From positions 1,001,796 through 1,065,795 of the forward strand of contig SADC01001238.1 of NCBI GenBank assembly GCA_004194705.1: 64,000 nt of DNA, given 5' to 3'. The notes below the pieces were generated by a model. It was not told the origin of the DNA, searched no databases, and worked only from the letters and a program-made list of their open reading frames with translations. This DNA is from Ditylenchus dipsaci (lineage: Eukaryota > Nematoda > Chromadorea > Rhabditida > Anguinidae). Numbering within the stretch: position 1 is the first letter of the stretch; each line of letters opens with the position of its first letter. Below, in pieces: positions 54,703-64,000 of the stretch. Made by a program: the position numbers and the translations under genes.

Positions 54703-54875
54703 TTAATGGATGGGTTCCACATTCGAAATTTTATTTGTAAAAACAGAAGAAATTTTTCTGATGGGTTTCCAAATTCCAATTTCGTGTTTTGAATTTCAAC
54801 CCTGAAACCCATCAGAAAAATTTGTTCTGTTTTTAGAAGCAAAATTTTGAATGTGGAACACATCCATTTATTTTT
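54703..54875. repeat. Palindromic MITE, about 170 bp
   Basis: 'aatggatgggttccacattc' / 'gaatgtggaacacatccatt' ends and 'tttttctgatgggtttcc' / 'gaaacccatcagaaaaat' inside; the centre is near 54790. Confidence 0.75.
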
Positions 54876-54954
54876 AATGGCCTGCATTAGTTTAAACTTA
54901 TGAAACCCATGCAGAAACCTTGCGAGTTGTGTATAACAACCCGCGAACTTATGG

Positions 54955-55145
54955 ACCAATCCAATATCATCAAGAATTGTATTATACGAGAATTCTACCG
55001 TTATCAAAGTACAGTCATCGATCATATTCTGTATTTTACGAGAAATCCTACAGTTATTAAGGTACAGTTGGCCAGACACCTGGCCAGATAGTGACAAACT
55101 ATGATAATTGTACGTTGATAACTGTAGAATTTTTCGTGTATCACA
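54955..55145. repeat. Cluster of ACTGTAGAATT/ACCGTTATC hairpin arms
   Basis: Two to three copies of 'tacgagaattctaccgttat' / 'ttacgagaaatcctacagtt' and 'gataactgtagaatttttcg' within 190 bp. Same family as 36956-37008. Confidence 0.55.
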
Positions 55146-55539
55146 ATCCACATTTATCAAATCTGGAAACCCGCATCTCGAAACATATTAAGGGATACTC
55201 CTCAAAAGTTCAAGATTCAGCTGATCAGAAATTTTTTTCAGCATCTGGGTTAAAAAGGTGTCTCACGTTGGTGGTGACTTAAAAAACGTATCTTGGAGAG
55301 GTGACTGTACAAACTTTGAATGTAAAAAATTTAAAGAAAAAACATCATCACCAAAAATACATTTAAAAAATATTTCTACTAGTGAAAAGTTTTAGCATAG
55401 AAAAAACATTTGCTGTTTCAACCGCGGCGAAAACAGCAGATTTTGCCGTTCAAACCGCCGCAAAAATGGCTTATTTGCCGTTTTTGCCGGGGTCAAAACG
55501 ACAAATTCTGCCGTTTCTTCCTAGCGCCTTATTTTTAGC

Positions 55540-55690
55540 TTGGTCCCCCCTGTTGCTTTGAAGGTGGCCATGGTTAATCATGCTAACCATGATCACATTA
55601 TTAAAATAAATATATTAGACAAGGGGTACCAAGGCTTTTTTCAATAAAATATAACAGGGGACCAAGCTAATGATGACCACCTAAAATTCG
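55540..55690. repeat. CCTTGGTCCCC-family inverted repeat
   Basis: 'ttagcttggtcccccctgtt' with 'gaaggtggccat' / inverted 'aacaggggaccaagctaatg' with 'atgaccacct'. Upstream (55425-55530) are degenerate repeats of 'gccgttcaaaccgccgcaaa'. Confidence 0.6.
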
Positions 55691-56570
55691 ACAGAGCCCC
55701 GACTTTTAAATGCCTTATTACAATTGTTTTTGAAATAACAGTGTAGCAAAAATAATACTTGAAATATATTTATATTGGAAAACGAGAAATAAAAGAAAGG
55801 TATTGTTACGAATCATTTTTTCGTTGATGCTCTCGAGAGAGAAAAAAACTAGCACAATCACCACTAAAAATTTGAATCTACATGCGAAAAAATTCATTTT
55901 AAAAATTTGACCCCAAAAAGTGAGCCATTGATTTTTTTGTAAGACAGCTTCGTTTTATTATAACCCTGTTAGAGCGAAAAACGTAGTAGCGATGAATACA
56001 AAGAGAGAGGAAAGAAAAGACAGCATACAAAAAAATGACACGAGAAAATATGGGTATGCGGCTCAAAAATTTTATGGTGCGGATGTTGCACTCAGTGGAC
56101 CAAGCAAAAAGAATCGCTGTAGAATAAAAGAAAAGAAAGCTAGGCTACCTCGAAGAATCACACAATTCAAGCACCATTAAAAAAAATTGCTTTTTGGCCC
56201 ACTAATAAAAAGCGAAAAAGCAAAACAATTTCTGTCAAAGTCGAAGCTTGATCTTTGGCTGTCAGCAGAAAAAAGTTTTACTTATTTCTCTGCTGGCCAG
56301 CCAAATTTTTCTAAAGATGTTGGTTTGGTGGGCTGGTGGGACTGCCCAGCGATTGGGTACAAATTGTGATTGGGTACACTTTTTTCGGTGTTTTTCAGCG
56401 CTGTTTCACCGAATTTCACCGAAAAAAGTGTACCCAATCGCTGTTTCACCGGCTGGTGGTTTATTGGGACATTGGATTTATGAAATGCAGTTTGCATGAG
56501 TTAACGGCCGGAATTTGACATACTAACTGCTCAAAAAATTCATTGAAGGTTTTTAGTAGGGTAGGACACT
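55691..56570. other. Stretch with one short hairpin, no supported gene
   Basis: A frame at 55992-56180 (MNTKREERKDSIQKND...) is basic and matches nothing known. Hairpin 'acttttttcggtgtttttca' / 'ttcaccgaaaaaagtgtacc' at 56378-56438. Confidence 0.35.
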
Positions 56571-56574
56571 TCCG

Positions 56575-56911
56575 TAATGTCAAGTTCCGGGTATCAAAGT
56601 TTTTACTCAAAAATTTATAACGAATTTCCCAACGAAATTTCGGAACCCTTTCTAGATATCATCGAAAAAAAAAATTCTGAAATTAACACAAAAATATCAA
56701 AAAGACCTAATTACACGGTCGTGTAACACAATCGTGCAATTCGGTCTTTTTTGACATTTTTTTAATTTTTTGTGAACTTTAAGTTTCTCTTGTTTTCGAT
56801 GATATCTAAAAAGGATTCAGAAATTCCTTGCGCATCTAATGGTATCAATACTTTACCTAGATGCTTAAAAAAATTTCGAGTAAAAATTTGGTACCCGAAA
56901 CTTGACATTAC
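56575..56911. repeat. Palindromic MITE, about 340 bp
   Basis: 'gtaatgtcaagttccgggta' / 'ggtacccgaaacttgacatt' ends. 'tttctagatatcatcgaaaa' / 'ttttcgatgatatctaaaaa' inside. The centre 'ttacacggtcgtgtaaca' is near 56722. Confidence 0.75.
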
Positions 56912-56924
56912 ACAGAAGAACCAC

Positions 56925-57470
56925 TCACAAGGGAACCGTTTGAACTGTACGATTCGAAAATTCTGACAAGGCCATCTTGTAGGGCATAGTTGATTTACTA
57001 TATAGAATTTCAATATTTTTTCCCCACAGACAGAAATAATCAAATCTGGAGACTCGAAAAAAATCGAGCCACAAACGGCCTTGATCCCCTGTAGATTCTT
57101 GAAAACGTATTTGTTTATAATCCATCCTTGATATGGTGACACCGCCAAAAGCTCGATACTTAGCAGGGTCTGACACTATTTTAAACACATATATATGTGG
57201 AAAAAAGGGTCAGACCCAGTTAGGGATCGAAAATTTAGGGTGTAACTGTATGAAGGCTTGCCTGTAGAAAATTTGTTTTTGAAAATCCACAGGGGGGAAC
57301 CATGGCAGTTTTGGCTTGATCTTTCTCGACTCTCCAGATTCGATTTTTTCTGTCTGTGGGGAAAAAATATTGAAATTCTATATAGTAAATCAACTATGCT
57401 CTACAAGATGGCTTTGTCAGAATTTTTGAATCGAATCGTGCAGTTCAAACGGTTCCCTTGTCAGATGGAA
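56925..57470. repeat. Inverted repeat, about 185-bp arms
   Basis: 'acaagggaaccgtttgaact' and 'gccatcttgtagggcatagt' return inverted as 'agttcaaacggttcccttgt' and 'actatgctctacaagatggc'. The middle 57105-57280 has pogo-like words ('cagggtctgacactatttta', 'agggtcagacccagttaggg'). Confidence 0.7.
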
Positions 57471-57514
57471 CACCATCCTTGAAGACCACTTCTGGTCGTC
57501 TCAGCCTTGCTGTA

Positions 57515-57770
57515 GGCCAGCGTATGTTAAAAGACCATAGCCGTCGACGACAACGATTTTTAATTTTTTTGAATTTAAAATGTTTGAATTTGCGCGGGAC
57601 AGTTCTCTTTCGTCTTTCATTGTACTCTTTTGAGTCATTTAAAGCAAGCCTAAGCAAAGTCAAAAGAGCACAGTGCGCGACGAAAGAGAACTGTACCGCG
57701 CGTTTGAAATAAACATTTGAAATTCTCGTTGTCGGTGACGGCTATGGTCCTTTAAGACGGACTCAAAGTT
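57515..57770. repeat. Palindromic MITE with GCCAGCGTATG end
   Basis: 'aaaagaccatagccgtcgac' / 'gtgacggctatggtccttta' ends; 'gggacagttctctttcgtct' / 'cgacgaaagagaactgtacc' inside. A frame runs across (57458-57712) but is only an effect of the palindrome. Confidence 0.65.
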
Positions 57771-57789
57771 ATCTGACAAGGAAACCTAG

Positions 57790-58345
57790 CGAACTTGTTT
57801 TTCACTCATAAATTAGAGTTTGGTCTCATTGGATGGCCAGTATGCGACTTTTAGTCAAATTTGTTGAGATCTCGTGCTCATAGGCCAAAAAAGTTGGGAT
57901 GGGAAAGCTAGTAAAATATTGAAAAACCACAGGGAGGACCAAGGCATTCTTGAATTTCAAAAGAGACTTTCTGAGTCACAGGTTCAAATACTTTTGGGTG
58001 TACACCCTGTTCTTTTTTACTTTAATTTTTTATTTTTCTCGGCTCTAATGATTTTGTTATATAGCTAAAAGGTTGAAGATAATTTTTTGACACCCAAACT
58101 TCTGAAAAAAGTGGGTAAAAATAGGATCTGCACCCAGTAGTATTCGGACCTGTGACCTAGTTATAAAGCCTCTGCGGTTTTTCAATTCTTTACTCGCCTT
58201 CACAACTCAGCTTTTTGGTTTATGCGCATGATATCTCTACGAATTTGATTGAAAGTCGCATACTGGCTATCCAATGAGACCAAACTCCAATTCATGAGTG
58301 AAAAAAAGTTCGCGAAGCTTCCTTGTTACTAACAAGAAGTCTAAC
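57790..58345. repeat. Foldback repeat with tRNA-like B boxes (copy 2)
   Basis: Same architecture as 1-525: 'agagtttggtctcattggat' on the left and, inverted, 'atccaatgagaccaaactcc' on the right. Box-B-like words 'caggttcaaatac' (57985) and, on minus, 'ggtccgaatac' (58145). Confidence 0.65.
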
Positions 58346-58398
58346 AAGTTGTTAGCTCATATCTTAGATTCATGTTTGAGTCCGTCATATCATACGCT

Positions 58399-58409
58399 GG
58401 CCTACCTCG
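58399..58409 (+). repeat. Target-site duplication, left copy (11 bp)
   Basis: GGCCTACCTCG, identical to 60576-60586. Belongs to the interrupted GCCAGCGTATG-type MITE: 'catacgct' precedes it here and 'cctaagcctaaag' follows it at the right copy. Confidence 0.8.
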
Positions 58410-58417
58410 GTACGTGA

Positions 58418-58505
58418 CAAAATTTGCTCGCGCCAAAATTTGCTCGGACCAAAATTTGCTCGCGGCCATAATTTGCTCGGTCATAATTTGCTCGGACTAA
58501 TTTTT
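58418..58505 (+). repeat. Left tandem array of the ACSL-carrying element
   Basis: Five 16-19-bp units with the core 'aatttgctcg' and variable spacers gcgcca, gacca, cggccat, gtcat. Confidence 0.75.
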
Positions 58506-59309
58506 ACTCAATCTTGCAGATTTAACCTTGAGTGTTTAAATACATCTTAACCGTCCACATTAAGCCTTAATGGTCCTAAACCATCTTCAATGGTCTAGAT
58601 ACTCACTTGGTTCGGTTTGCTTCCATTTCCAGTGACTCATACGACATTTCCGCGCCGAAATTGTATTTTCTGGCGAAACAGCCGGACTGTTTTTCTCAAC
58701 CATCCCGAATGGCCCTGAACCATCCTTAGTGGTTCTGTACCGACCACAGTGGAGATTTTAGGCAAGAGAGTAGGTATCTGAGCCAAGAGAGTGATACCCG
58801 AGCCAGGAGAATGGGTGGGTAGGGCAGGAGGGTAGGGACTTAAGAGAGTGGGTGGGTTGAGCAGGAGAGTGACTAGGAGAGTGGATGGGTGTTCCAGGAG
58901 AGTAGTTAGGAGTGCCAGGAGTGAGTAAGTGTCAACGGAGAGAAAGGTGGTCTACCAGGAAAGCAAATATGTTTGTTGGTGATTAGAGAGTTTTTGATGT
59001 TTTTCATTGGGATATTCTGATTAATTGATTTATATATTTTTTCTCAATGTATTAATTTTAAACGTTATACGTGAATATCGACCAAGGCGAGGGTGGTCTG
59101 CCGACAGGCGGGCCCCTGAGCTAGTGGAATGGTAATGTTCAACTGTAATACCTAATTTTATCTAAACGAATTGGTGACCCAATAAGTGTGCAGCGAAAGC
59201 CACGCTATTTTTAGATGGCACAGCTGCGATCCAAAAATTAACCTCAACAACTCTTTTTTATTCATACATCTAAGACGAACAACAACAAAAAAACTCAGAG
59301 GTTATAACA

Positions 59310-60189
59310 ATATTTCACTGATCCATCACGATCCGAGACATTCAACTGAACTTCTTCTTGGTCAGCAAAAGTCAGCAATTCATCGGAGATCAGAGCCGAA
59401 CCAGTCGCCATCAGCTTTAGCCTTCCACCAAAACTGTCTTGAATCTTGTTAAACACAATTCTGTCGGCTAGCGAATCTATACAATATAATCCACTTAATT
59501 AGAGGGGTATAAATTAGCTATTGTAAAGATATTTAACCTACCTCTCCAACTCAGCATTCTTCATATCAATGGCAGCGCTGAAGACAAATTTGCAGATTTT
59601 GGACTTGTTCACTTGAGTAAGAACATTATCATCCTCGACCCAACAGTCTCGAAACCTTTTTGAGATCATCCAAGATAGATCGGGCACCAACGACGACGAT
59701 ATGCTTGAGACATGGACACTTGCTCTAGCTTGCAGTAGGCCTAAACTACAAAGTTAATATAGAAATAATACACAAAAATTACACATTGAGCGTGTGTTAC
59801 GAATAATCACAAAATATCACTTCGAGTTGGCTTGATTGATGATCAGGGTGGTGGCATCAATTCCGAAAGTGTGGTAGAGTGGCACAAGAACATTTTCGTA
59901 GGCGTAGGTGGCGTGCTCAATGAGAAGCGATTCTAGTCGCCTCTAGAGCAGATGAAAATAAATGTATTATGGCCCACCGGTTGTCCATCTTGCGCAAAGC
60001 TCGCCCAATGTCTTCTGAAAAATCGATGGCCTGAAAAAAAATATGTTAACTCATGATATCCTTGCAAGTGAGCAAATTATACCTCATCGTACCAAATTGC
60101 TTATAAGTGATTGGATCGCTGAACACCACTGGAAATTCTCGACCATCATCAGAGTAGCTGCGATCGCTCAAGTCCTCTCTTCTATCCAT
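59310..60189 (-). pseudogene. Long-chain acyl-CoA synthetase (ACSL) gene fragments with introns
   Basis: Five blocks on the minus strand follow ACSL order: (1) 60189-60088, ...PITYKQF; (2) 60030-59978, AIDFSEDIGRALRKMDN; (3) 59940-59821, ESLLIEHATYAYENVLVPLY then HTFGIDATTLIINQA; (4) ~59735-59542, KCPCLKHIVVVGARSILDDL in one frame and NKSKICKFVFSAAIDMKNAE in another; (5) 59476-~59310, DSLADRIVFNKIQDSFGGRL then KLMATGSALISDELLTF. They match, in order, the YKQ...IG, YAYxxVxVPLYxTxG, LKxIVVM, LKRxLFxxAxxxKxAELxRG and DxLxxKxVFxKxxxxLGGRxRLMxTGxAPxS regions of ACSL1/3/4-type enzymes. These enzymes activate fatty acids with ATP and CoA. The AMP-binding P-loop (TSGTTGxPKG) between the halves of block 4 is gone, and frames do not join, so it cannot be active. 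Introns are kept, so DNA, not RNA, was the source. Confidence 0.65.
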
Positions 60190-60377
60190 CTCCTTTCTCG
60201 AAAAAAATTATTCAATGAAAAGAGCAACGGTCGAGACAAATAAACAAAGAACATCTTTGTCAGCCAAGATAAAGTCATAAGTAGATTGTTCAGAACCATT
60301 TAGGCTGAATCCAGACCACGTAAGACGGATCTAGACCACCAAAGGTAAATCTGGAACACTGAGAAAAAATTTAGACC

Positions 60378-60570
60378 CAGGCAAATTATGGCCGAGCAAA
60401 TTAAGGCCTGAGCAAATTATGGCCGAGCAAATTTTGTCCGAGCAAATTTTGGCGCGAGCAAATTTTGACCGCGAGCAAATTTTGGCCCCGAGCAAATTTT
60501 GGCGCGAGCAAATTTTGGCCGCGAGCAAATTTTGGTCCGAGCAAATTTTGGCGCGAGCAAATTTTGTCCG
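60378..60570 (-). repeat. Right tandem array of the ACSL-carrying element
   Basis: About ten units of 'gagcaaattttgg' plus a spacer (ccgc, cgc, tc), inverted relative to 58418-58505. Confidence 0.8.
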
Positions 60571-60575
60571 TGTCC

Positions 60576-60586
60576 GGCCTACCTCG
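60576..60586 (+). repeat. Target-site duplication, right copy (11 bp)
   Basis: GGCCTACCTCG, followed by 'cctaagcctaaagact', the continuation of the interrupted MITE. The MITE then ends at 'caacaggggcctaggc'. Confidence 0.8.
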
Positions 60587-60676
60587 CCTAAGCCTAAAGA
60601 CTAAGATTACGCGAAAAATCAACAGGGGCCTAGGCAAAAACTCAGACAACCCCATAAAAAACCCCCTTTGTGAGGG

Positions 60677-60688
60677 GTTATCGAGGCT
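60677..60688 (+). repeat. Target-site duplication, left copy (12 bp)
   Basis: GTTATCGAGGCT, identical to 63386-63397. Confidence 0.8.
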
Positions 60689-60699
60689 AGTAGAGATTT

Positions 60700-60875
60700 G
60701 CCAAAAACGAAATTTGCCAAATGTACGTTTTGCCAAAACGAAATTTGCCAAAACGAAATTTGCCAAAACGAAATTTGCCAAAACGAAATTTGCCAAAACG
60801 AAATTTGCCAAAACGAGATTTGCCAAAACGAAATTTGCCAAAACGAAATTTGCCAAAACGAAATTTGCCAAAAGG
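60700..60875 (-). repeat. Left 15-bp array of the second foldback element
   Basis: About eleven units of 'gccaaaacgaaattt'. The first two are diverged ('gccaaaaacgaaattt', 'gccaaatgtacgtttt'). Confidence 0.85.
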
Positions 60876-61184
60876 CAAACAGGGGGACCAAGGCAGTTTT
60901 TTTACGTTTTTTTTCGAAGATTTTAGATTGTGTCCAAACCACCCCAGACCGACCAAAACCACCCCAAACCACTCAAAACACCAAAACCTCCTAAAAAGTG
61001 TTAGTTCTTTCTAACTACTGCTTTGGGTGGCGGTAAATTGATCCAAAATTTTTGACCCAAGTGGACGATCACTTGGTTTAGTTAATACGTGAATTACCCA
61101 GTAAACCTGAGGTTGTATTATAGAAAAGATTAAAAATGATATGACTTACAGGAACCCCAGTTTTGGAGTAGTTTCGTATCTAGT

Positions 61185-61375
61185 AAGGTCTCCAGGTGTA
61201 TGGAGGTGGTAGTACCAAGAAATTGGTATCCAGGTGGTTATACCAAGGCAGTGACGGGGTATCGGTACTCAGGTGGAAGCGCTTAGGAATGGTACTTGGT
61301 GCTGGTAGAATGCGTTTTCTGGGTAGTGGTATATTGATTGTAGTACTCAGTTGGCAGTACCCGAGTTGCATATTA
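61185..61375 (+). repeat. Degenerate minisatellite (GGTATCCAGGTGGTTAT)
   Basis: About nine degenerate units, e.g. 'ggtagtaccaagaaattggt', 'atccaggtggttatacc', 'ggtactcaggtggaagc'. Related to 8780-9190. Confidence 0.5.
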
Positions 61376-61762
61376 GACCATTAAAAGCAAGTGGTCGTTC
61401 ACTTGGATCAAAAAATTTCACGGTTTTCATGCTCCAAAACTTGTTTTCTGGACTAATTCGGACAAGCTGAAGATGGTTTGACAGTGGTAAAATAAAGTTT
61501 TGTTGTCCACTTAACTGAATCTTAACTGAAGTTGGAAATTTAAATTAACCGTGCAAGCAGCTAGTCATTTTTCAGATGACCATCTTTTTTTAAAGACCTT
61601 ACTCCTCAATTTCTTACAATGAACACTCCAAACAAATCTTCAAGAAAATTTATTTAACACATCGAGCAAACAACAAGCACAACACACCTTAGAATGATTT
61701 GGACATCTTCAAATTAGACTTCATCAAAAGCGAGATCGTAGCGAGATCCAAATCTCTTTTTG

Positions 61763-63376
61763 TCAAATTTCGTTTTGGCAAATTTCGTTTTGGCAAATTT
61801 CGTTTTGGCAAATTTCGTTTTGGCAAATTTCGTTTTGGCAAATTTCGTTTTGGCAAATTTCGTTTTGGCAAATTTCGTTTTGGCAATTTCGTTTTGGCAA
61901 ATTTCGTTTTGGCAATTTTCGTTTTCGCAAATTTCGTTTTGGCAAATTTCGTTTTGGCAAATTTCGTTTTGGCAAATTTCGTTTTCGCAAATTTCGTTTT
62001 GGCAAATTTCGTTTTGGCAAATTTCGTTTTGGCAATTTTCGTTTTCGCAAATTTCGTTTGGCAAATTTCGTTTTGGCAAATTTCGTTTTCGCAAATTTCG
62101 TTTGGCAAATTTCGTTTGGCAAATTTCGTTTTGGCAAATTTCGTTTTCGCAAATTTCGTTTGGCAAATTTCGTTTTGGCAAATTTCGTTTTGGCAAATTT
62201 CGTTTTGGCAAATTTCGTTTTGGCAAATTTCGTTTTCGCAAATTTCGTTTTGGCAAATTTCGTTTTGGCAAATTCGTTTTGGCAATTTTCGTTTTCGCAA
62301 ATTTCGTTTTGGCAAATTCGTTTTGGCAAATTTCGTTTTGGCAAATTTCGTTTTCGCAAATTTCGTTTTGGCAAATTTCGTTTTGGCAAATTTCGTTTTG
62401 GCAATTTCGTTTTCGCAAATTTCGTTTTGGCAAATTTCGTTTTGGCAAATTTCGTTTTGGCAAATTTCGTTTTGGCAAATTTCGTTTTCGCAAATTTCGT
62501 TTTGGCAAATTTCGTTTTGGCAAATTTCGTTTTGGCAATTTTCGTTTTCGCAAATTTCGTTTTGGCAAATTTCGTTTTGGCAAATTTCGTTTTGGCAAAT
62601 TTCGTTTTGGCAATTTCGTTTTCGCAAATTTCGTTTTGGCAAATTTCGTTTTGGCAAATTTCGTTTTGGCAAATTTCGTTTTCGCAAATTTCGTTTTGGC
62701 AAATTTCGTTTTGGCAAATTTCGTTTTGGCAATTTTCGTTTTCGCAAATTTCGTTTTGGCAAATTTCGTTTTGGCAAATTTCGTTTTGGCAAATTTCGTT
62801 TTCGCAAATTTCGTTTTGGCAAATTTCGTTTTGGCAAATTTCGTTTTGGCAAATTTCGTTTTGGCAAATTTCGTTTTGGCAAATTTCGTTTTGGCAAATT
62901 TCGTTTTGGCAAATTTCGTTTTGGCAAATTTCGTTTTCGCAAATTTCGTTTTGGCAAATTTCGTTTTGGCAAATTTCGTTTTGGCAATTTTCGTTTTCGC
63001 AAATTTCGTTTTGGCAAATTTCGTTTTGGCAAATTTCGTTTTGGCAATTTCGTTTTCGCAAATTTCGTTTTGGCAAATTTCGTTTTGGCAAATTTCGTTT
63101 TGGCAAATTTCGTTTGGCAAATTTCGTTTTCGCAAATTTCGTTTTGGCAAATTTCGTTTTGGCAAATTTCGTTTTGGCAATTTTCGTTTTCGCAAATTTC
63201 GTTTTGGCAAATTTCGTTTTGGCAAATTTCGTTTGGCAAATTTCGTTTCGGCAAATTTCGTTTGGCAAATTTCGTTTTGGCAAATTTCGTTTTGCAAATT
63301 TCGTTTTGGCAATTTTCGTTTTGGCAAATTTCGTTTTGGCAAATTTCGTTTTGGCAAATTTCGTTTTGGCAAATCT
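61763..63376 (+). repeat. 15-bp minisatellite AAATTTCGTTTTGGC, ~107 units
   Basis: Unbroken head-to-tail array, 1.6 kb. A variant unit ending TTTTCGC in place of TTTTGGC recurs about 20 times; most gaps between variants are 58-60 or 74-75 bp, and the start AATTTTCG often precedes it. So the array has a 60-bp (four-unit) higher-order period with local expansions. Single-T deletions (GTTTGGC) are scattered. Because 15 is a multiple of three and the unit lacks stops, four or more frames stay open for 440-570 codons on both strands. These are not genes. Confidence 0.9.
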
Positions 63377-63385
63377 CCCCTAGCC

Positions 63386-63397
63386 GTTATCGAGGCT
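63386..63397 (+). repeat. Target-site duplication, right copy (12 bp)
   Basis: GTTATCGAGGCT, followed by 'tgactgtag'. Confidence 0.8.
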
Positions 63398-64000
63398 TGA
63401 CTGTAGAAAATTAAAACAAACTAAAAACACGCCAATTTTCGATTCCATGGCTTAAACAAAAAGGAACAAATTCCAGAGATCTTTTTCTTTTTATACCACT
63501 CCTCTCAAAAGACTAAGTCGCTCAACAAATTATAAAGCCCAAATACTTCTGCCCTTTCCCTTCCGTCAAAAAAATGACACCATACTTCAACATCCAAGCT
63601 ATTATTTATTAATTTTGTGTTTTTTACAAAATTTAGTTGATGCAAGATCTCTCCTCATCAGGAGCCTAGCTGACACCAAGCAAAAACCAGAGATCTAGAT
63701 GGTTACCAAAAAAAGTTGCTGATCTCCTAAATCTCCCAAAATACATTCCACTGCAAAATTACAGTAGAAAAGCAAATTTGGTAAAGTAGCAAAATGTGAT
63801 GCCGATAATCTGGTTGGAATTTTGTGCTCACAACATTCAGACAACAAGCTTAAATATTTATTATATTTAGCAAATGGTACATCTTTTTGTGGTCTTAATC
63901 TGTCAGATGCTACAGAATTTCGGAACTTTGCATTATATTAATTTACTTGGGTTTGGTGCAGTCAGACTTTTTGCTAAAGGTTAATGCCATGAAGGAAGCT
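63398..64000. other. Window end, no supported feature
   Basis: A plus frame around 63682-63788 (NQRSRWLPKKVADLLNLPKY...) could be an exon of a gene running off the window, but I see no clear acceptor or donor in phase. Confidence 0.3.

Larger units (their letters stand above)
58410..60575. mobile_element. Foldback element with tandem-repeat TIRs carrying acyl-CoA synthetase fragments
   Basis: Left array 58418-58505 ('aaaatttgctcgcgcc', 'aaaatttgctcggacc' and so on, five copies) faces an inverted right array 60378-60570 (about ten copies of 'gagcaaattttggccgc'). A perfect 11-bp duplication flanks the element. Arms made of short tandem repeats resemble Drosophila FB/Galileo and sea-urchin TU foldback elements. 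9-11-bp duplications are also typical of MULEs. The interior holds degenerate ~24-bp 'ccatccttagtggttctg' repeats (58545-58750), a G-rich tract (58760-58960) and a broken ACSL gene (59310-60189). No transposase was found, so it is non-autonomous. Gene capture by a foldback or MULE-like element is my reading. Confidence 0.75.
60689..63385. mobile_element. Foldback element with 15-bp tandem-repeat TIRs
   Basis: The left array (60700-60875, ~11 units 'gccaaaacgaaattt') and the right array (61763-63376, ~107 units, inverted) enclose ~890 bp. The edges 'agtagagatttgccaaaa' and, inverted, 'ggctaggggagatttgcc' are alike. Perfect 12-bp duplications flank the element. The right duplication continues into 'tgactgtag', the complement of a pogo-like CAGTCAAGCCTCGATAAC end, so the insertion hit such a MITE. 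The interior has a CAGGGGGACCAAGGCA word (60882) and a 'ggtatccaggtggttat' minisatellite, but no gene. Confidence 0.75.

Noticed and set aside
55992..56180. A 62-codon basic frame starting MNTKREERKD.
   Set aside because: No homology, promoter, intron signals or repeat context; lysine-rich frames arise easily in A-rich DNA.
60401..60972. Open frames of 90-156 codons across the 60.4-60.9 kb arrays.
   Set aside because: By-products of the two inverted tandem arrays, with no start context and no domain.
61763..63376. CRISPR-like direct repeats.
   Set aside because: Units are contiguous without unique spacers and the DNA is eukaryotic.
61689..63414. Very long open reading frames (440-571 codons) on both strands.
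   Set aside because: They exist only because a 15-bp stop-free unit is repeated; all run through the minisatellite and read KTKFA, KRNLP, FGKFR or LANFV repeats.

Overview
The window is AT-rich genomic DNA from a eukaryote, and reads as an invertebrate animal. Coding parts are split by introns with GT donors and pyrimidine-TTTCAG acceptors. Recognisable proteins include a DM-domain (doublesex/mab-3 type) transcription factor, secreted proline-rich and cysteine-rich proteins, a phospholipase A2-like protein and pieces of a long-chain acyl-CoA synthetase. The TTTTTCAG acceptors and the CRKCEGHG form of the DM domain lean towards a nematode or another ecdysozoan, but I cannot fix the species. 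There are no prokaryotic operons or CRISPR arrays.

Genes. (1) 10680-12715 (+): two-exon gene for an ~86-residue secreted protein with ten cysteines. (2) 14796-16957 (-): three-exon gene for an ~425-residue secreted proline-rich protein. (3) 17801-18128 (+): interrupted PLA2-like sequence with a CCYEHDWC motif. (4) 19037-39814 (-): five-exon DM-domain gene of ~550 residues with introns of 3-9 kb; this gene fills a third of the window. Genes 2 and 4 together carry six frame breaks. Each is repaired by adding exactly one base, and the exon phases agree with that, so missing bases in the assembly are the simplest explanation.

Most of the rest is mobile and repetitive DNA, almost all in inverted-repeat form: pogo/Tigger-like MITEs with TA target duplications; hAT-like elements with 8-bp duplications (one carries the first exons of a possible transposase and sits inside another hAT element); a 2.9-kb element with ~0.7-kb terminal inverted repeats; a dispersed family whose ends read CCTTGGTCCCCCTGTTG or CCTTGGTCCCCAAGCTGA; tRNA-like foldback elements; giant palindromes of 0.3-1 kb; and small hairpins.

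The most unusual region is 58.4-63.4 kb. Two foldback elements lie side by side. Each is bounded by inverted arrays of short tandem repeats and by perfect 11- or 12-bp target duplications, and each is inserted in another inverted-repeat element. The first (58410-60575) holds a broken acyl-CoA synthetase gene, apparently captured host DNA. The second (60689-63385) has a 15-bp minisatellite with 60-bp higher-order spacing as its right arm. Several other tandem arrays in the window look like amplified transposon ends, suggesting that terminus-to-array expansion is common in this genome.
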